The notes: generated from the sequence alone by a model not told the origin. A stretch of 35,796 bases of DNA from Desulfamplus sp. (GCA_015232465.1 JADFZO010000027.1:1-35796), one strand, 5' to 3'. Shown: positions 14,879 to 23,959, counted from the stretch's first letter. Numbers and translations are program-made.

Positions 14879-15706
14879 CTACTCTTTAAATTGAAAATCC
14901 TCATCACCAATTGCAATTATAGATATTTTGTGCTTGTCTGCCACATCTATCATCTTATCTCTGTCAAATGTGATACTTTTATCAGCCTCTAAAACCAAAA
15001 CAGATGCACCATATTGAGCCATAATATTTATAGTCTCAACACCAGCAGAGGGGAGATCAAAGCGTAAATCTTGCTTTAATTTAGAGAGCTTAACCACAAC
15101 AGCACCTCTATCAGTCAAAGAGGCACCACGCTTTATAGTTGCATCTGTTCCATCTATTGCCTCTACTGCCAAAACAGTGCCATTAGAGACTACAACAGAC
15201 TGCCCAATATCAAGTTTTCCAATCTCTCTTGCAATATGCCAACCCACTTTAATATCTTTTTGTTCAGCATTGTCAGGATATTTTCGTGTCCAGCAACCTT
15301 TTGGCGAGATAAGTTCTGGAAGCAGAAAGGTTGATGGTCTAATATTTACACCCTCTTTTTCTAACAGATCGGCAAATGAGCTTAAAATAGAGTCATCGTG
15401 AGTCTGCCCTTTAGTTGCAATAAATGCGATAGCCTTAAAATCTGGGCGTATATCTGTAAAAATCTTTGTCTTTTTTACACTCCCCATCATAACTGACTCT
15501 GTAACACCCTGTTTTTTAAAAAACTTTAAGAGCCTACCCACCTGCCCTAAATGCAACCACTCAATCGCATCAACATAGTTTTCAAGCTCTTTTGATGCCT
15601 CATTGATATATGCTCCTGCACACACTTTGTACCCTTTTTCTGATGCTTTTTTAGCAAACAGAATTGGAAACTGCCCTCCCCCTGCTATCAATCCGATAGA
15701 TTTCAT
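14879..15706 (-). CDS. lpxI: UDP-2,3-diacylglucosamine pyrophosphatase, LpxI type
   Basis: This 275-residue cytoplasmic enzyme splits UDP-2,3-diacylglucosamine to lipid X and UMP, the step before LpxB. It belongs to the LpxI (DUF1009) family, which replaces the unrelated LpxH in alpha- and delta-proteobacterial lineages and acts by a different attack on the diphosphate. Visible family features are IGLIAGGGQFPILFA at the N-terminus, MMGSVKKTKIF near residue 95 and GQTHDDSILS near 120. GTVLAVEAIDGTDATIKRG lies near 180 and DLPSAGVETI near 225. It sits between lpxA (12 bases) and lpxB (35 bases), where its substrate is made and its product used. The identification is firm by both sequence and context. 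Confidence 0.95.
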   Translation of the reverse strand: MKSIGLIAGGGQFPILFAKKASEKGYKVCAGAYINEASKELENYVDAIEWLHLGQVGRLLKFFKKQGVTESVMMGSVKKTKIFTDIRPDFKAIAFIATKGQTHDDSILSSFADLLEKEGVNIRPSTFLLPELISPKGCWTRKYPDNAEQKDIKVGWHIAREIGKLDIGQSVVVSNGTVLAVEAIDGTDATIKRGASLTDRGAVVVKLSKLKQDLRFDLPSAGVETINIMAQYGASVLVLEADKSITFDRDKMIDVADKHKISIIAIGDEDFQFKE

Positions 15707-15718
15707 ACTTTTATTTAA

Positions 15719-16489
15719 TTATCTTGTTATTCCACGAGGTGAATTTTCAATAAAATTGGTAAAGTTGACAACCTCTGGTATCTGCTCAACCTCAGCCCTA
15801 ACCCTTTCAGATGCCTGCTTTACTGTAAGCCCAATTCTAAAAAATATGCGATACGCTTTTTTAAGGCTTGAGATTGTAGATTTTGAAAAATTGTGTCTGC
15901 CAAGACCTACATTGTTGAGTCCATAAAGTGTAGCTCTATCTCCAACTGCAATAACATAAGGGGGAATATCTTTTACAATTGCAGATTTACCGCCAATATA
16001 GGCGTAATCTCCAATCTTAACAAACTGATGAATTGCCACAAGCCCGCCAACAGTAACATAGTTGCCAAGCTCAATATGACCGCCAAGTGTTGCATTATTT
16101 GCAAGAATCACCCCTTTACCAGTTTTACAATCATGGGCAATGTGGGTATATGCCATCAAATAGTTATTCTCACCAACCTCTGTAATACCTCCGCCAACCT
16201 CTGTTCCACGATTTATGGTTACAAATTCACGTATAATTGTCCCCTTGCCAATCTTAAGATAGCTCTTTTCCCCTTGAAATTTAAGGTCTTGTGGTGCAGC
16301 TCCAACTGATGCGTATTGAAATATTTTGCACCCCTCACCCACAGTAACATACTGGTCAATGGTGGTGTATGGTCCAATCTCTGTGCCAGAGCCGATATGC
16401 GTATTGCTTTTAATTATGGCATAGGGACCAATAGAGACATTTTCCTCTATCTCAGAATTTGGGTCAATGATTGCTGTTGGGTGAATCAT
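15719..16489 (-). CDS. lpxA: UDP-N-acetylglucosamine 3-O-acyltransferase
   Basis: A 256-residue left-handed beta-helix enzyme that transfers a hydroxyacyl chain from acyl carrier protein to UDP-GlcNAc, the first lipid A step. Hexapeptide repeats run from the start (MIHPTAIIDPNSEIEENVSI) to about residue 190. THIAHD places the catalytic histidine at about residue 119. The C-terminal helical part begins GLNNVGLGRHNFS. The length is close to the usual 260. It starts six bases after lpxD. In many proteobacteria fabZ stands exactly between these two genes; it is absent here. The start is fixed by the conserved MIHPTA N-terminus and the short spacing. Translation is probably coupled to lpxD. Confidence 0.97.
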   Translation of the reverse strand: MIHPTAIIDPNSEIEENVSIGPYAIIKSNTHIGSGTEIGPYTTIDQYVTVGEGCKIFQYASVGAAPQDLKFQGEKSYLKIGKGTIIREFVTINRGTEVGGGITEVGENNYLMAYTHIAHDCKTGKGVILANNATLGGHIELGNYVTVGGLVAIHQFVKIGDYAYIGGKSAIVKDIPPYVIAVGDRATLYGLNNVGLGRHNFSKSTISSLKKAYRIFFRIGLTVKQASERVRAEVEQIPEVVNFTNFIENSPRGITR

Positions 16490-16495
16490 AGTTAT

Positions 16496-17530
16496 CTATT
16501 TTTCCTTTTTTTCAAGGGCTATAAGCCGTTTACGTATTTCAGGAAGTTTTGGCAAAATAGCAGCAACTTTAAGCCACAATTTATGGGGCATTCCAGGGAT
16601 ACCAGATACAATCTGACCAGATTCAACATCGCTTAAAACACCAGCACCAGGTCCAATAATTGCACCGTTCCCAACTTTAAGATGACCAGAGACCCCAGCC
16701 TTGCCAGCAATAATTACCCTTTTTCCTATAATTGTGCTTCCAGCAATTCCAACCTGAGCAACAATAAGCGAGTGCTCCCCAATAGTAACATTATGGGCAA
16801 TATGGACAAGATTATCTGTCTTAACGCCCCTTTGAATCCAAGTTCTTCCTAATGTTCCACGATCAATTGTGTTGCAAGCACCAATCTCAACATCATCATC
16901 AATCTGGACAAAACCAGCATGGACAATCTTTTCATGGGATAAATCTGACATATCTTGAGTAAATCCAAAACCATCGCTTCCAATCACGCTACCTGAATAG
17001 ATAATCACGCGAGAGCCTATTTTAGCTCTATCCATTATGGTTACATTTGGCTTTATCAAGGTGTCATCGCCAATAATAACATCATCGCCAATATAGACTC
17101 CGTGCATTATTTGAACCCTATCCCCAATTTTGACATTATCACCTATGGTTACATGGCTTCCAACTGAAAGCTGGCAACCACAAACAAAATTGCTGCCAAT
17201 AGCAGCTCCATTGGCAACATCTCTTGATGGCTCTTTTGGGGGGTGAAAAATAGAGAGGATTCTGAAAAATTGACGTTTAGGATTTTTAGTTTTTATTATT
17301 GGCAGCACAACTTTTGATTCTTCTAATAAACTATCATCAAAATCTTCTGGCACAATAGCTGCACCCGCACGAGTCTGATTTAATGCCTTTAAAAACTTTG
17401 GATCAGAGGCAAAGGTTATATCTTGTAGCTGGGCATCATAAAAAGATGAGACCCCGTAAATCTCAAGAGTCTCATCTCCAACAACTGTACCATCAATCTT
17501 GCTTGCAATCTCTTTAAGAGTCAATTTCAT
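16496..17530 (-). CDS. lpxD: UDP-3-O-acylglucosamine N-acyltransferase
   Basis: A 344-residue trimeric acyltransferase that adds the second acyl chain in lipid A synthesis. An N-terminal uridine-binding domain (about residues 1-100) contains FASDPKFLKALNQTRAGAAIV. A long left-handed beta-helix follows, with IGSDGFGFT, IDRGTLGRT and DNLVHIAHNVTIGE; the last holds the expected catalytic histidine. The C-terminal helix ends in KRLIALEKKEK. All these match LpxD rather than LpxA. It begins nine bases after ompH and ends six bases before lpxA, so it is clearly part of one operon. The length is normal. Confidence 0.97.
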   Translation of the reverse strand: MKLTLKEIASKIDGTVVGDETLEIYGVSSFYDAQLQDITFASDPKFLKALNQTRAGAAIVPEDFDDSLLEESKVVLPIIKTKNPKRQFFRILSIFHPPKEPSRDVANGAAIGSNFVCGCQLSVGSHVTIGDNVKIGDRVQIMHGVYIGDDVIIGDDTLIKPNVTIMDRAKIGSRVIIYSGSVIGSDGFGFTQDMSDLSHEKIVHAGFVQIDDDVEIGACNTIDRGTLGRTWIQRGVKTDNLVHIAHNVTIGEHSLIVAQVGIAGSTIIGKRVIIAGKAGVSGHLKVGNGAIIGPGAGVLSDVESGQIVSGIPGMPHKLWLKVAAILPKLPEIRKRLIALEKKEK

Positions 17531-17538
17531 AAAGTAGC

Positions 17539-18087
17539 TTACTGTCCAGGTTTTTTGTTATATTCACTTATGACTTTATCAGTAATATCAAGGGTTGCAT
17601 CAAAATACATCAAACCACCCTCATTTTTCTCAATAATTATTGTAAAGCCCTCTTTTCTCCCTACGTCATTGGTTATGTTGAGGACAGTAGTTCTGATTTT
17701 ATTAAAGTGTTCAGCCTGCATATTTTTAAATTCGTCCATATATTTTGCTCTAAGAGCCTTAAAGTCATTAAATTTGGTTCGCAGCTCTTTTTGTTTACCC
17801 TCTTTTTTATCTTTAGCCATAACAAGAGCATCTTTTTCAAACTGTTTTTGAAGATTAAGAAGCTCTGCCTCTTTTGCCTTCATATCATCTTCCATGCCTT
17901 TGCCTTTTCTGTTTAGCTCGTCAGTGGCACGCTTTCCATAATTTGAGGTGGTAAGAACCTTTTGAAAATCTACAACACCAACCTTTGAAGCCCCAGCAGC
18001 CTCAAGTGTTGAAACAAAACCTTGTGTAGATATAGAGCCGATAAAACAGATAAATAGAACTGCACACAATACTACTAAGCTTCTCAT
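17539..18087 (-). CDS. OmpH/Skp-family periplasmic chaperone
   Basis: This 182-residue secreted protein would bind unfolded outer-membrane proteins on their way to BamA. A signal peptide with a hydrophobic core (LVVLCAVLFICFIGSI) is followed by SKVGVVDFQKVLTTSNYGKR, the usual OmpH start. A long charged coiled-coil arm (about residues 65-140, rich in Lys, Glu and Asp) comes next, then a TIIIEKNEGGLMYFD-type beta strand segment near the end. This is the Skp layout: arms plus a small beta body. GGAGA lies ten bases before ATG 18087. Its place directly after bamA and before lpxD is the usual one in proteobacteria. The trimer and chaperone role come from family knowledge. Confidence 0.93.
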   Translation of the reverse strand: MRSLVVLCAVLFICFIGSISTQGFVSTLEAAGASKVGVVDFQKVLTTSNYGKRATDELNRKGKGMEDDMKAKEAELLNLQKQFEKDALVMAKDKKEGKQKELRTKFNDFKALRAKYMDEFKNMQAEHFNKIRTTVLNITNDVGRKEGFTIIIEKNEGGLMYFDATLDITDKVISEYNKKPGQ

Positions 18088-18130
18088 TTTATAACTATCT
18101 CCATTTATTAAAATTTTTTTAAATTAATTT

Positions 18131-18158
18131 TTACTCTAAGTTTTTTACTCTAAGTTTT
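18131..18158. repeat. 14-bp tandem duplication in the bamA-ompH gap
   Basis: TTACTCTAAGTTTT occurs twice head to tail in the 136-base AT-rich space between bamA and ompH. The space otherwise shows no clear promoter or terminator. Confidence 0.8.
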
Positions 18159-18223
18159 TTTGTGTAATATTTTTATAATGTTTTAAGTATTTATAAATCC
18201 AAAGTTTAAGCAAAAATTGGATT

Positions 18224-20899
18224 TTAAAACGCACCTCCTATAGAAAATTCCCATCTTCCGCCACTATACTGCTTACCATCTAATATTTTACCATACTCTA
18301 TCCTTATTGGACCCATAGGGGAGTACCATCTAAAGCCTCCGCCATAGCTCGTGTAGAGTTGTTCTAAAGTAATATTTTCATCTTTTAAATAGGAGTCTCC
18401 AGCATCAAAAAAGAGAACTCCAGCTAAATTTACATCTTCAACAAGTGGAAAGGTTACCTCAAGATTAAACTGGACAAACTTCTCACCACCTCTTTGTTCA
18501 AGCTCACCCTCTGGAGTTGCATTAATATCTTGCCAATCGTAACCACGAACAGAGTTTATACCGCCTAAGTAAAAACGCTCGTAATCGATCTCAATATCTT
18601 TTGTTCTGTCATCTAAAAAACCAGCCTTTGCATGGGCTAAACCTATAAACTTCCAAAAGAGGGGATAATACCAGCCAGTTTCAGCAATATACTTTGTAAA
18701 ATCTATCTCACCACCAAGCCAATCTCCAGCATACTCAACTGAGAGGCTATGCTTTGAACCCTCTTTGGGGTTAAATGGTGAGTCAGTTGAGTCATACTTT
18801 AAAGATGTAGTGAGACTGCTTGTTATATATTGACCAGGATCCACATCAGTATATATATCTTCCACATTTGAGATTGTAAAATCCTCATAACCATATCTAA
18901 AACCAATAGTGGTATCATCAAAGATTGCGTAACCAAACCGAACAGCACCGCCTACGCTCTCTCTATCGTAATAGTCATACTCTTTATCCCAATTATATAT
19001 ATCTACGCCAGCAGATAGAGGAATATCAAATAGCCAAGGCTCTGTAAAACTTACAGTAAAACGTGTTGAAGATGAGGCAACCTCTGCCTTTGTTGAGATT
19101 ATCTGCCCTCGCCCAAATAGATTTCTCTCTGAGATTGAGATCATACCAAAAAGCTGATCTTCACTGCTATAACCACCTCCAAAACTAAACGCCCCTGTTG
19201 CCTTTTCTGTTATCTGAACATCAATATTTAGCTTATCATCACTACTACCTTTAGATGTTTTAATATCCACATTCTCAAAATAGTCGATACGCCTCAAATT
19301 TCTAACACTTCTTTGAATTTTAGTCATAGAGTAAAGGTCTTGCTCATAGACCTCAAGCTGTCGCCTGATAACTTTATCTCGAGTCTTTGTATTGCCGCTT
19401 ATCAAAATTCTTTCAAGATATACAGGAGAGCCTTTTTGAATCGAAAATTTGACATTAACAATCTTTGTTGCGTCATTTTTTGCAATATTAGGTGCAATAT
19501 CTGCATTTGCAAAGCCTTTATCAGAATAGATGTCAGTTATTGCAAAAACATTGATTCTAAGATTCTCACGGCTGTAGAGATCGCCTTGCTTTATAGTCAA
19601 CTTTTTATTAAGCTCTGACTCTGGAACAATTAAATCTCCTTCAAACTCAATTTTACCAAACTTAAACTGCTCACCCTCTTGAACCTTAAGTTTAACCAAA
19701 ATACTCTCTTTGCCAAACTCAACTTCAGGGTTAGATATTTTTGCATCAATAAATCCATTATCTTTATAAAACGATTCAAGCCTATAAACATCTTGTTCAA
19801 GCTCATTTTGTTTTAATTCACCAGACGAGGTCAGCCATGACAAAAAGCCCTTTTCATCAGTCTTCATAACCTTTTTAAGAGCCTTGTCTGTAAAAAATTT
19901 ATTGCCATCAATCTCAATAGTTGAAATTTTGAGCTTTTCTCCCTCTTTAATATCAAAGGTTATATCAGCCTGATTATTATCAAGCATTGTGGCTGTGTAG
20001 CTTATTTCGCAGTTGTGGTAATTTTTTGTGGTGTAAAGAGCTTTTATTCGTTCAATATCCTCGTTAATCTTAAAGGCATTTAAAATAGAGCCTGTTCCAG
20101 TTCTAACAGCCTCTAAAATCTCTTTATCCTCATAAACAAAGTTACCCTCAAACTTTATCTTTCTTACGCTTGGCTTTTCAACAACTGTAAAAATTATATT
20201 AATGCCATCATCAAGTCGTTTACCCTCAACACGGACATCTTCAAAATAGCCCATTGCAAAGACCTTTTTAAGCTCTTTAGAGAGATCATCTATATTGAAA
20301 ATATCACCCTTTTTAACACCAATAACTCGCAACACAGCATCAGATTCAATCCTTTTATTGCCATTTATGGCAATACCCGCCACAAGAAGCCTGTTAAATA
20401 TCTGGCTTCCTATCTGCTTGCTGATTGCATTAACAGCAGCAAAAAGGTTCTCAATAGCCCCAGCTCTGGCAAAAAATGGTAATGGCTCTTCTGATGTGAT
20501 AACATTAAACAGCCTTGAATCAACACTTATCTGCCCCCCAGCAACAAAAATCGAACCCCAAACAAGATAATCAACTCCTATCTCTAATCCGATTTTTTGA
20601 ATCTCTAAAGTTGTGTAAGGGGGCTTTGTAGTTATGTATTTGGCGATATTTGTGCCGTTAGTTTCAGTAATCAAAACGGTCTGAGCACCCTGTTTTTTTA
20701 AGTTCTCTGCAACCATCTCTGGAAAGTTCTTTTTAAGATGCTCCATATTTGACGGGGCATTTACCTCAAACGGTAAAATTCCAACCTTTACACTTTTATC
20801 TTCTGCTAATGCTGTAGAGATACACATAACAAGCAGCAGCAAGGCGATAGCTATAATATTAACAACGCTATTTAAATCTATTTTATCTATTTTCTGCAT
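18224..20899 (-). CDS. bamA: BamA outer-membrane protein assembly factor with N-terminal extra domain
   Basis: This 891-residue protein is the pore of the outer-membrane protein insertion machine. A signal peptide ends near STALA (residue 32). POTRA domains run from about residue 170 (AGIAINGNKRIESDAVLRVI) to about 560. The 16-strand barrel begins near GAFSFGGGYSSEDQ, the conserved VRGY loop motif lies in GGINSVRGYDW near residue 780, and the protein ends in RWEFSIGGAF with the terminal Phe of a barrel signal. It is about 80 residues longer than the E. coli protein. The excess lies in residues 33-165 (KVGILPFEV, GVDYLVWGSIFVAGGQISVDSRLFNV), which resembles the FlgO/LPF-type lipid- or peptidoglycan-associated domains. 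The ompH-lpxD-lpxA genes follow. Confidence 0.95.
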   Translation of the reverse strand: MQKIDKIDLNSVVNIIAIALLLLVMCISTALAEDKSVKVGILPFEVNAPSNMEHLKKNFPEMVAENLKKQGAQTVLITETNGTNIAKYITTKPPYTTLEIQKIGLEIGVDYLVWGSIFVAGGQISVDSRLFNVITSEEPLPFFARAGAIENLFAAVNAISKQIGSQIFNRLLVAGIAINGNKRIESDAVLRVIGVKKGDIFNIDDLSKELKKVFAMGYFEDVRVEGKRLDDGINIIFTVVEKPSVRKIKFEGNFVYEDKEILEAVRTGTGSILNAFKINEDIERIKALYTTKNYHNCEISYTATMLDNNQADITFDIKEGEKLKISTIEIDGNKFFTDKALKKVMKTDEKGFLSWLTSSGELKQNELEQDVYRLESFYKDNGFIDAKISNPEVEFGKESILVKLKVQEGEQFKFGKIEFEGDLIVPESELNKKLTIKQGDLYSRENLRINVFAITDIYSDKGFANADIAPNIAKNDATKIVNVKFSIQKGSPVYLERILISGNTKTRDKVIRRQLEVYEQDLYSMTKIQRSVRNLRRIDYFENVDIKTSKGSSDDKLNIDVQITEKATGAFSFGGGYSSEDQLFGMISISERNLFGRGQIISTKAEVASSSTRFTVSFTEPWLFDIPLSAGVDIYNWDKEYDYYDRESVGGAVRFGYAIFDDTTIGFRYGYEDFTISNVEDIYTDVDPGQYITSSLTTSLKYDSTDSPFNPKEGSKHSLSVEYAGDWLGGEIDFTKYIAETGWYYPLFWKFIGLAHAKAGFLDDRTKDIEIDYERFYLGGINSVRGYDWQDINATPEGELEQRGGEKFVQFNLEVTFPLVEDVNLAGVLFFDAGDSYLKDENITLEQLYTSYGGGFRWYSPMGPIRIEYGKILDGKQYSGGRWEFSIGGAF

Positions 20900-20983
20900 C
20901 TGATTTTATCCAATATTTTACTATTTTTATTGTTTTCTCATTACAACAACATACTCACTATTCATTGTTGAATCACTTTATAT

Positions 20984-21865
20984 TTAACTTTTTTCAGTAA
21001 TTATATCTTGATTTTCATACTCCTGTAGTGTCAATCCATTTGCAGTTTTCCATTCAGTCAACCCATTAGCACTTCTTCCCATCACAATCATTGCTGCTGT
21101 TGAAGAACTTGAAAAAACATAATCTTCTACTAAAACAAGCTTACCGTTTATCCTTTCTATTTTTCCTTCTTCTAAAAGTTTATTTCTTAAAATTTTCATG
21201 TTTTTAGGATAAGAATTTGTAATAGGATCAGCAATTATAGAATCTTTAAACACTGCAAATCCTTCTCTTGATGGTTTTCCTTTTCCATTAGCTCCACGAG
21301 TTGCCCGTATAAAAAAGACATTTTCAGCAACGTGAACGCTTCTTACATTACCTGTCTCTCCAATTTTTTCAAACGCGTTATAACCAAGTATATTTACCAA
21401 CATAATTATATTTGATAAAAATTCTTCCATTTCTGCTTTATCGGATTCTGAAACAGAAGACTGTGTTGGTATTTGATTATTTAATATTTCAAAACGATTA
21501 GCCTCAGATGCTATTTGATGCAACCTATTTTCAAGATATTTTATGTGTGCTTTGTTCAAGTTTTCATCTTTACTGATAAAAACAACGGTTTCATTCCAAA
21601 AATCCTTTTCTTTCAAATGCTGCTGAAGTCTTTTATATATATTTTCGGCTTCTCCAATATAAATAATATTTTTTGAAACAGTATTAGAAGATTTACCGAA
21701 TAGCATATATACTCCTGTTGTTTCAAGTTCTGGTCTGTCAAAGCATTGTTTAAGGTTATTACGAGGAATTTTATAAGCTTTTCCTGTCCAGTTTGATAGC
21801 TCACAAGATATTCTTGCGTTTGCCGTACCATCTATTAAAAAAAGTTTTATTGTTTTACCAAACAT
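20984..21865 (-). CDS. GIY-YIG nuclease-domain protein with C-terminal DUF4357-like segment
   Basis: A 293-residue protein with a GIY-YIG nuclease domain: GVYMLFG at residues 51-57, IIYIGEAENIYKRL at 67-80 with the expected Arg79, and LENRL with Glu112 as the metal ligand. All catalytic positions are kept, so it may be active. The C-terminal part has SSSTAAMIVMGRSANGLTEWKTANGLTL, which looks like the DUF4357 domain seen in this nuclease family. The cellular role is unknown. It lies between lolD and bamA in an otherwise conserved envelope cluster to which it has no obvious functional link. No recognisable ribosome site precedes ATG 21865. It looks like an acquired gene lodged in a core operon; flanking repeats were not seen. 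Confidence 0.87.
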   Translation of the reverse strand: MFGKTIKLFLIDGTANARISCELSNWTGKAYKIPRNNLKQCFDRPELETTGVYMLFGKSSNTVSKNIIYIGEAENIYKRLQQHLKEKDFWNETVVFISKDENLNKAHIKYLENRLHQIASEANRFEILNNQIPTQSSVSESDKAEMEEFLSNIIMLVNILGYNAFEKIGETGNVRSVHVAENVFFIRATRGANGKGKPSREGFAVFKDSIIADPITNSYPKNMKILRNKLLEEGKIERINGKLVLVEDYVFSSSSTAAMIVMGRSANGLTEWKTANGLTLQEYENQDIITEKS

Positions 21866-21927
21866 TATTGTTAATTTTTAGTTAGATATTCTCTAATACA
21901 AGTAATCAATTAGCATTATTTTTTTGA

Positions 21928-22650
21928 CTAATTTTCATTGCTATTTTTCCCAACCACATCAACTATCTTACAATCTTGGATCGTTACACTCTTTTGCATC
22001 AATGAGGCAAGCTCGCTGTTATGAGTTACCACAATAAGAGTCATACCAAGTTCTTGATTTAGCTCCACAAGAAGCGAGTGCACCTGAATGCTGTTGTTTT
22101 TATCAAGATTGCCTGTTGGCTCGTCAGCCAGCAAAATATCTGGATTCATAACAAGTGCCCTTGCAAGTGCAACACGCTGCTGCTCCCCACCTGATAGGTC
22201 TTCTGCACGATGATAAATACGATGCTTTAAGCCTACCCTTTCAAGTATTGCCTCAGAGTTGGCAATAATCTTTTTTTTTGAAAGATTGCTGCCCATCATG
22301 CAAGGAATCATAACATTCTCAATTGCTGTAAATCCCTGAAGCAGATGGTGAAACTGAAACACAAATCCAACTCTTCTATTTCTAAAGCGGGCAAGCTCGT
22401 CTGCATCTAAATCAAACAGATTTTTATTACCAAACAAGAGCCTGCCTTGATTGGGACGATCAAGTGTTCCTACAATATGCAAAAGGGTTGATTTTCCAGT
22501 TCCAGAAGCTCCAACAACAGCAATTGTCTCACCTTTGTAGATGTCAAAATCAACATCTTTTAAAATCTCTATATCTTCTACACTGACCTTAGCACTACTT
22601 TTAAATTTTTTAGAGATAGATTTTAAAGATATTAAAGGGGATTTATCCAT
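21928..22650 (-). CDS. lolD: lipoprotein-releasing ABC transporter ATP-binding protein
   Basis: A 240-residue ATPase that powers release of lipoproteins from the inner membrane to the periplasmic carrier. Walker A is GASGTGKST, the Q-loop lies in FVFQFHHLLQGFTAIENVMIP, the signature is LSGGEQQRVALARAL, Walker B is ILLADEPTGNLD and the switch histidine is in VVTHNSELA. The FHHLL segment and the overall form match LolD and the MacB-like group. The frame is open to 22752, but the start taken is ATG 22650 (MDKSPLISL). It overlaps the lolC stop by eight bases (ATGGATAA), a sign of coupled translation, and the extra upstream residues read through lolC out of frame. Confidence 0.95.
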   Translation of the reverse strand: MDKSPLISLKSISKKFKSSAKVSVEDIEILKDVDFDIYKGETIAVVGASGTGKSTLLHIVGTLDRPNQGRLLFGNKNLFDLDADELARFRNRRVGFVFQFHHLLQGFTAIENVMIPCMMGSNLSKKKIIANSEAILERVGLKHRIYHRAEDLSGGEQQRVALARALVMNPDILLADEPTGNLDKNNSIQVHSLLVELNQELGMTLIVVTHNSELASLMQKSVTIQDCKIVDVVGKNSNEN

Positions 22651-23959
22651 AACGAAGAGCCTCAACAGGATCCATTTTTGATGCTTTATAAGATGGGTAG
22701 ATGGTTGATAAAAAGCATATAACCACTGATGCCAAAGCAATAACAACAACATCTAAATATTCAAGCTGAATTGGAAGGGTAGAAAATGGATATGCAGCAG
22801 GAAGCTCAATAAACTTATATTTTTTAAGAAGAACAGAGACCACAACACCGCCCAAAGTGCCAAGAGCTGTGCCAGTTAAGCCTACAATCATGCCCTGAAT
22901 AATAAATATCTTTCTGATTAGCACATCAGTTGCACCCATAGCCTTAAAAACAGCAATATCTCTTGTCTTTTCCATAACCATCATAATTAAGGCACTTGCA
23001 ATGTTAAAGGCAGCAACAAGAATTATCAGAGTCAAAATGACAAACATTGCAGTTTTTTCAAGTTTTAAGGCAGCAAAAAGACTTTGATTAATCTCCATCC
23101 AATCTCGCCCATAAAAATTAGAGCCAAGAGATTTGACAATCTCATCTTTAATTTTAGCAGATGCAAAAAGATCATCAACCCACACACCAAGTGCAGATAT
23201 GCGATCTCTCATGCCCATCAATTTTTGTGCGTCAGTAAGATGAATGTATGCAAGCGAGCTGTCATACTCATACATACCAGAGTCAAAAATAGCTGTAACC
23301 ACAAAGCGTGTCATAGAGGGTATGTGCCCAACTGGAGAGATCATGCCTCCAGGAGACATCAAAACTACCTTATCTCCTTGTGTAACTCCAACATGCTTTG
23401 CAAGCTCTCTCCCCATTATAATTCCTGGAAAGTCTCTGTCTGCATTATCTTTGCTGCCACTATTTTCATTGTTTTGATTATTTAGACCATTTTTATCATC
23501 ATCAGATTTACTGCTTTTAAGTTTTAATTTAAGCTCCTCTGCTGTAAAGCCTTTGATGATTGAGATGCCAGAATCTGGCTCAATCCCCCTTACAACAGCC
23601 CCAGATAATCCAGAGGCAGAGCGTATCATTGTTTGACCAAAAACTAATGGAGATATTGCAGTTACCCCTTTAATCGTGAAACTGCTTTTATCCCCATCTG
23701 CAATATTTTTAATTTTATCAACGACATCTTTATAATCGCTAAATTTGCCCGCATACTCCATAATAAGAATATGAGGCTCAACCCCAAGAATCCTTCGCCT
23801 AAACTCAATTTCAGCCCCGCTCATAACAGCAATAACAATCACCAAAGCCATCACACCAACAGTAACGCCAGCAACAGATAAAAGGGTAATAAGAGATATA
23901 AAACCCTCTTTTCGTTTGGCTTTTAGATATTTTCCAGCTATGAAAAATTCAAGAGACAT
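22643..23959 (-). CDS. lolC: lipoprotein-releasing ABC transporter permease (LolC/LolE family)
   Basis: A 438-residue inner-membrane protein with one N-terminal membrane segment (ISLITLLSVAGVTVGVMALV). A large periplasmic domain of about 240 residues follows, then three C-terminal segments in the FtsX-like part (FVILTLIILVAAFNIASALI onward). The start SLEFFIAGKYLKAKRKEGFI and the sequence VMEKTRDIAVFKAMGAT are strong LolC/LolE signatures. It would work as a homodimer or with an unlinked partner, since only one permease gene is present beside lolD. An Asn/Asp/Ser-rich stretch near residues 150-175 (23430-23515) interrupts the periplasmic domain and is probably a flexible loop. The gene lies 35 bases downstream of lysS. 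Confidence 0.93.
   Translation of the reverse strand: MSLEFFIAGKYLKAKRKEGFISLITLLSVAGVTVGVMALVIVIAVMSGAEIEFRRRILGVEPHILIMEYAGKFSDYKDVVDKIKNIADGDKSSFTIKGVTAISPLVFGQTMIRSASGLSGAVVRGIEPDSGISIIKGFTAEELKLKLKSSKSDDDKNGLNNQNNENSGSKDNADRDFPGIIMGRELAKHVGVTQGDKVVLMSPGGMISPVGHIPSMTRFVVTAIFDSGMYEYDSSLAYIHLTDAQKLMGMRDRISALGVWVDDLFASAKIKDEIVKSLGSNFYGRDWMEINQSLFAALKLEKTAMFVILTLIILVAAFNIASALIMMVMEKTRDIAVFKAMGATDVLIRKIFIIQGMIVGLTGTALGTLGGVVVSVLLKKYKFIELPAAYPFSTLPIQLEYLDVVVIALASVVICFLSTIYPSYKASKMDPVEALRYG

Noticed and set aside
20930..20975. Possible terminator between the GIY-YIG gene and bamA
   Set aside because: Only a five-base stem (CAACA/TGTTG) with no T-run; too weak to call.
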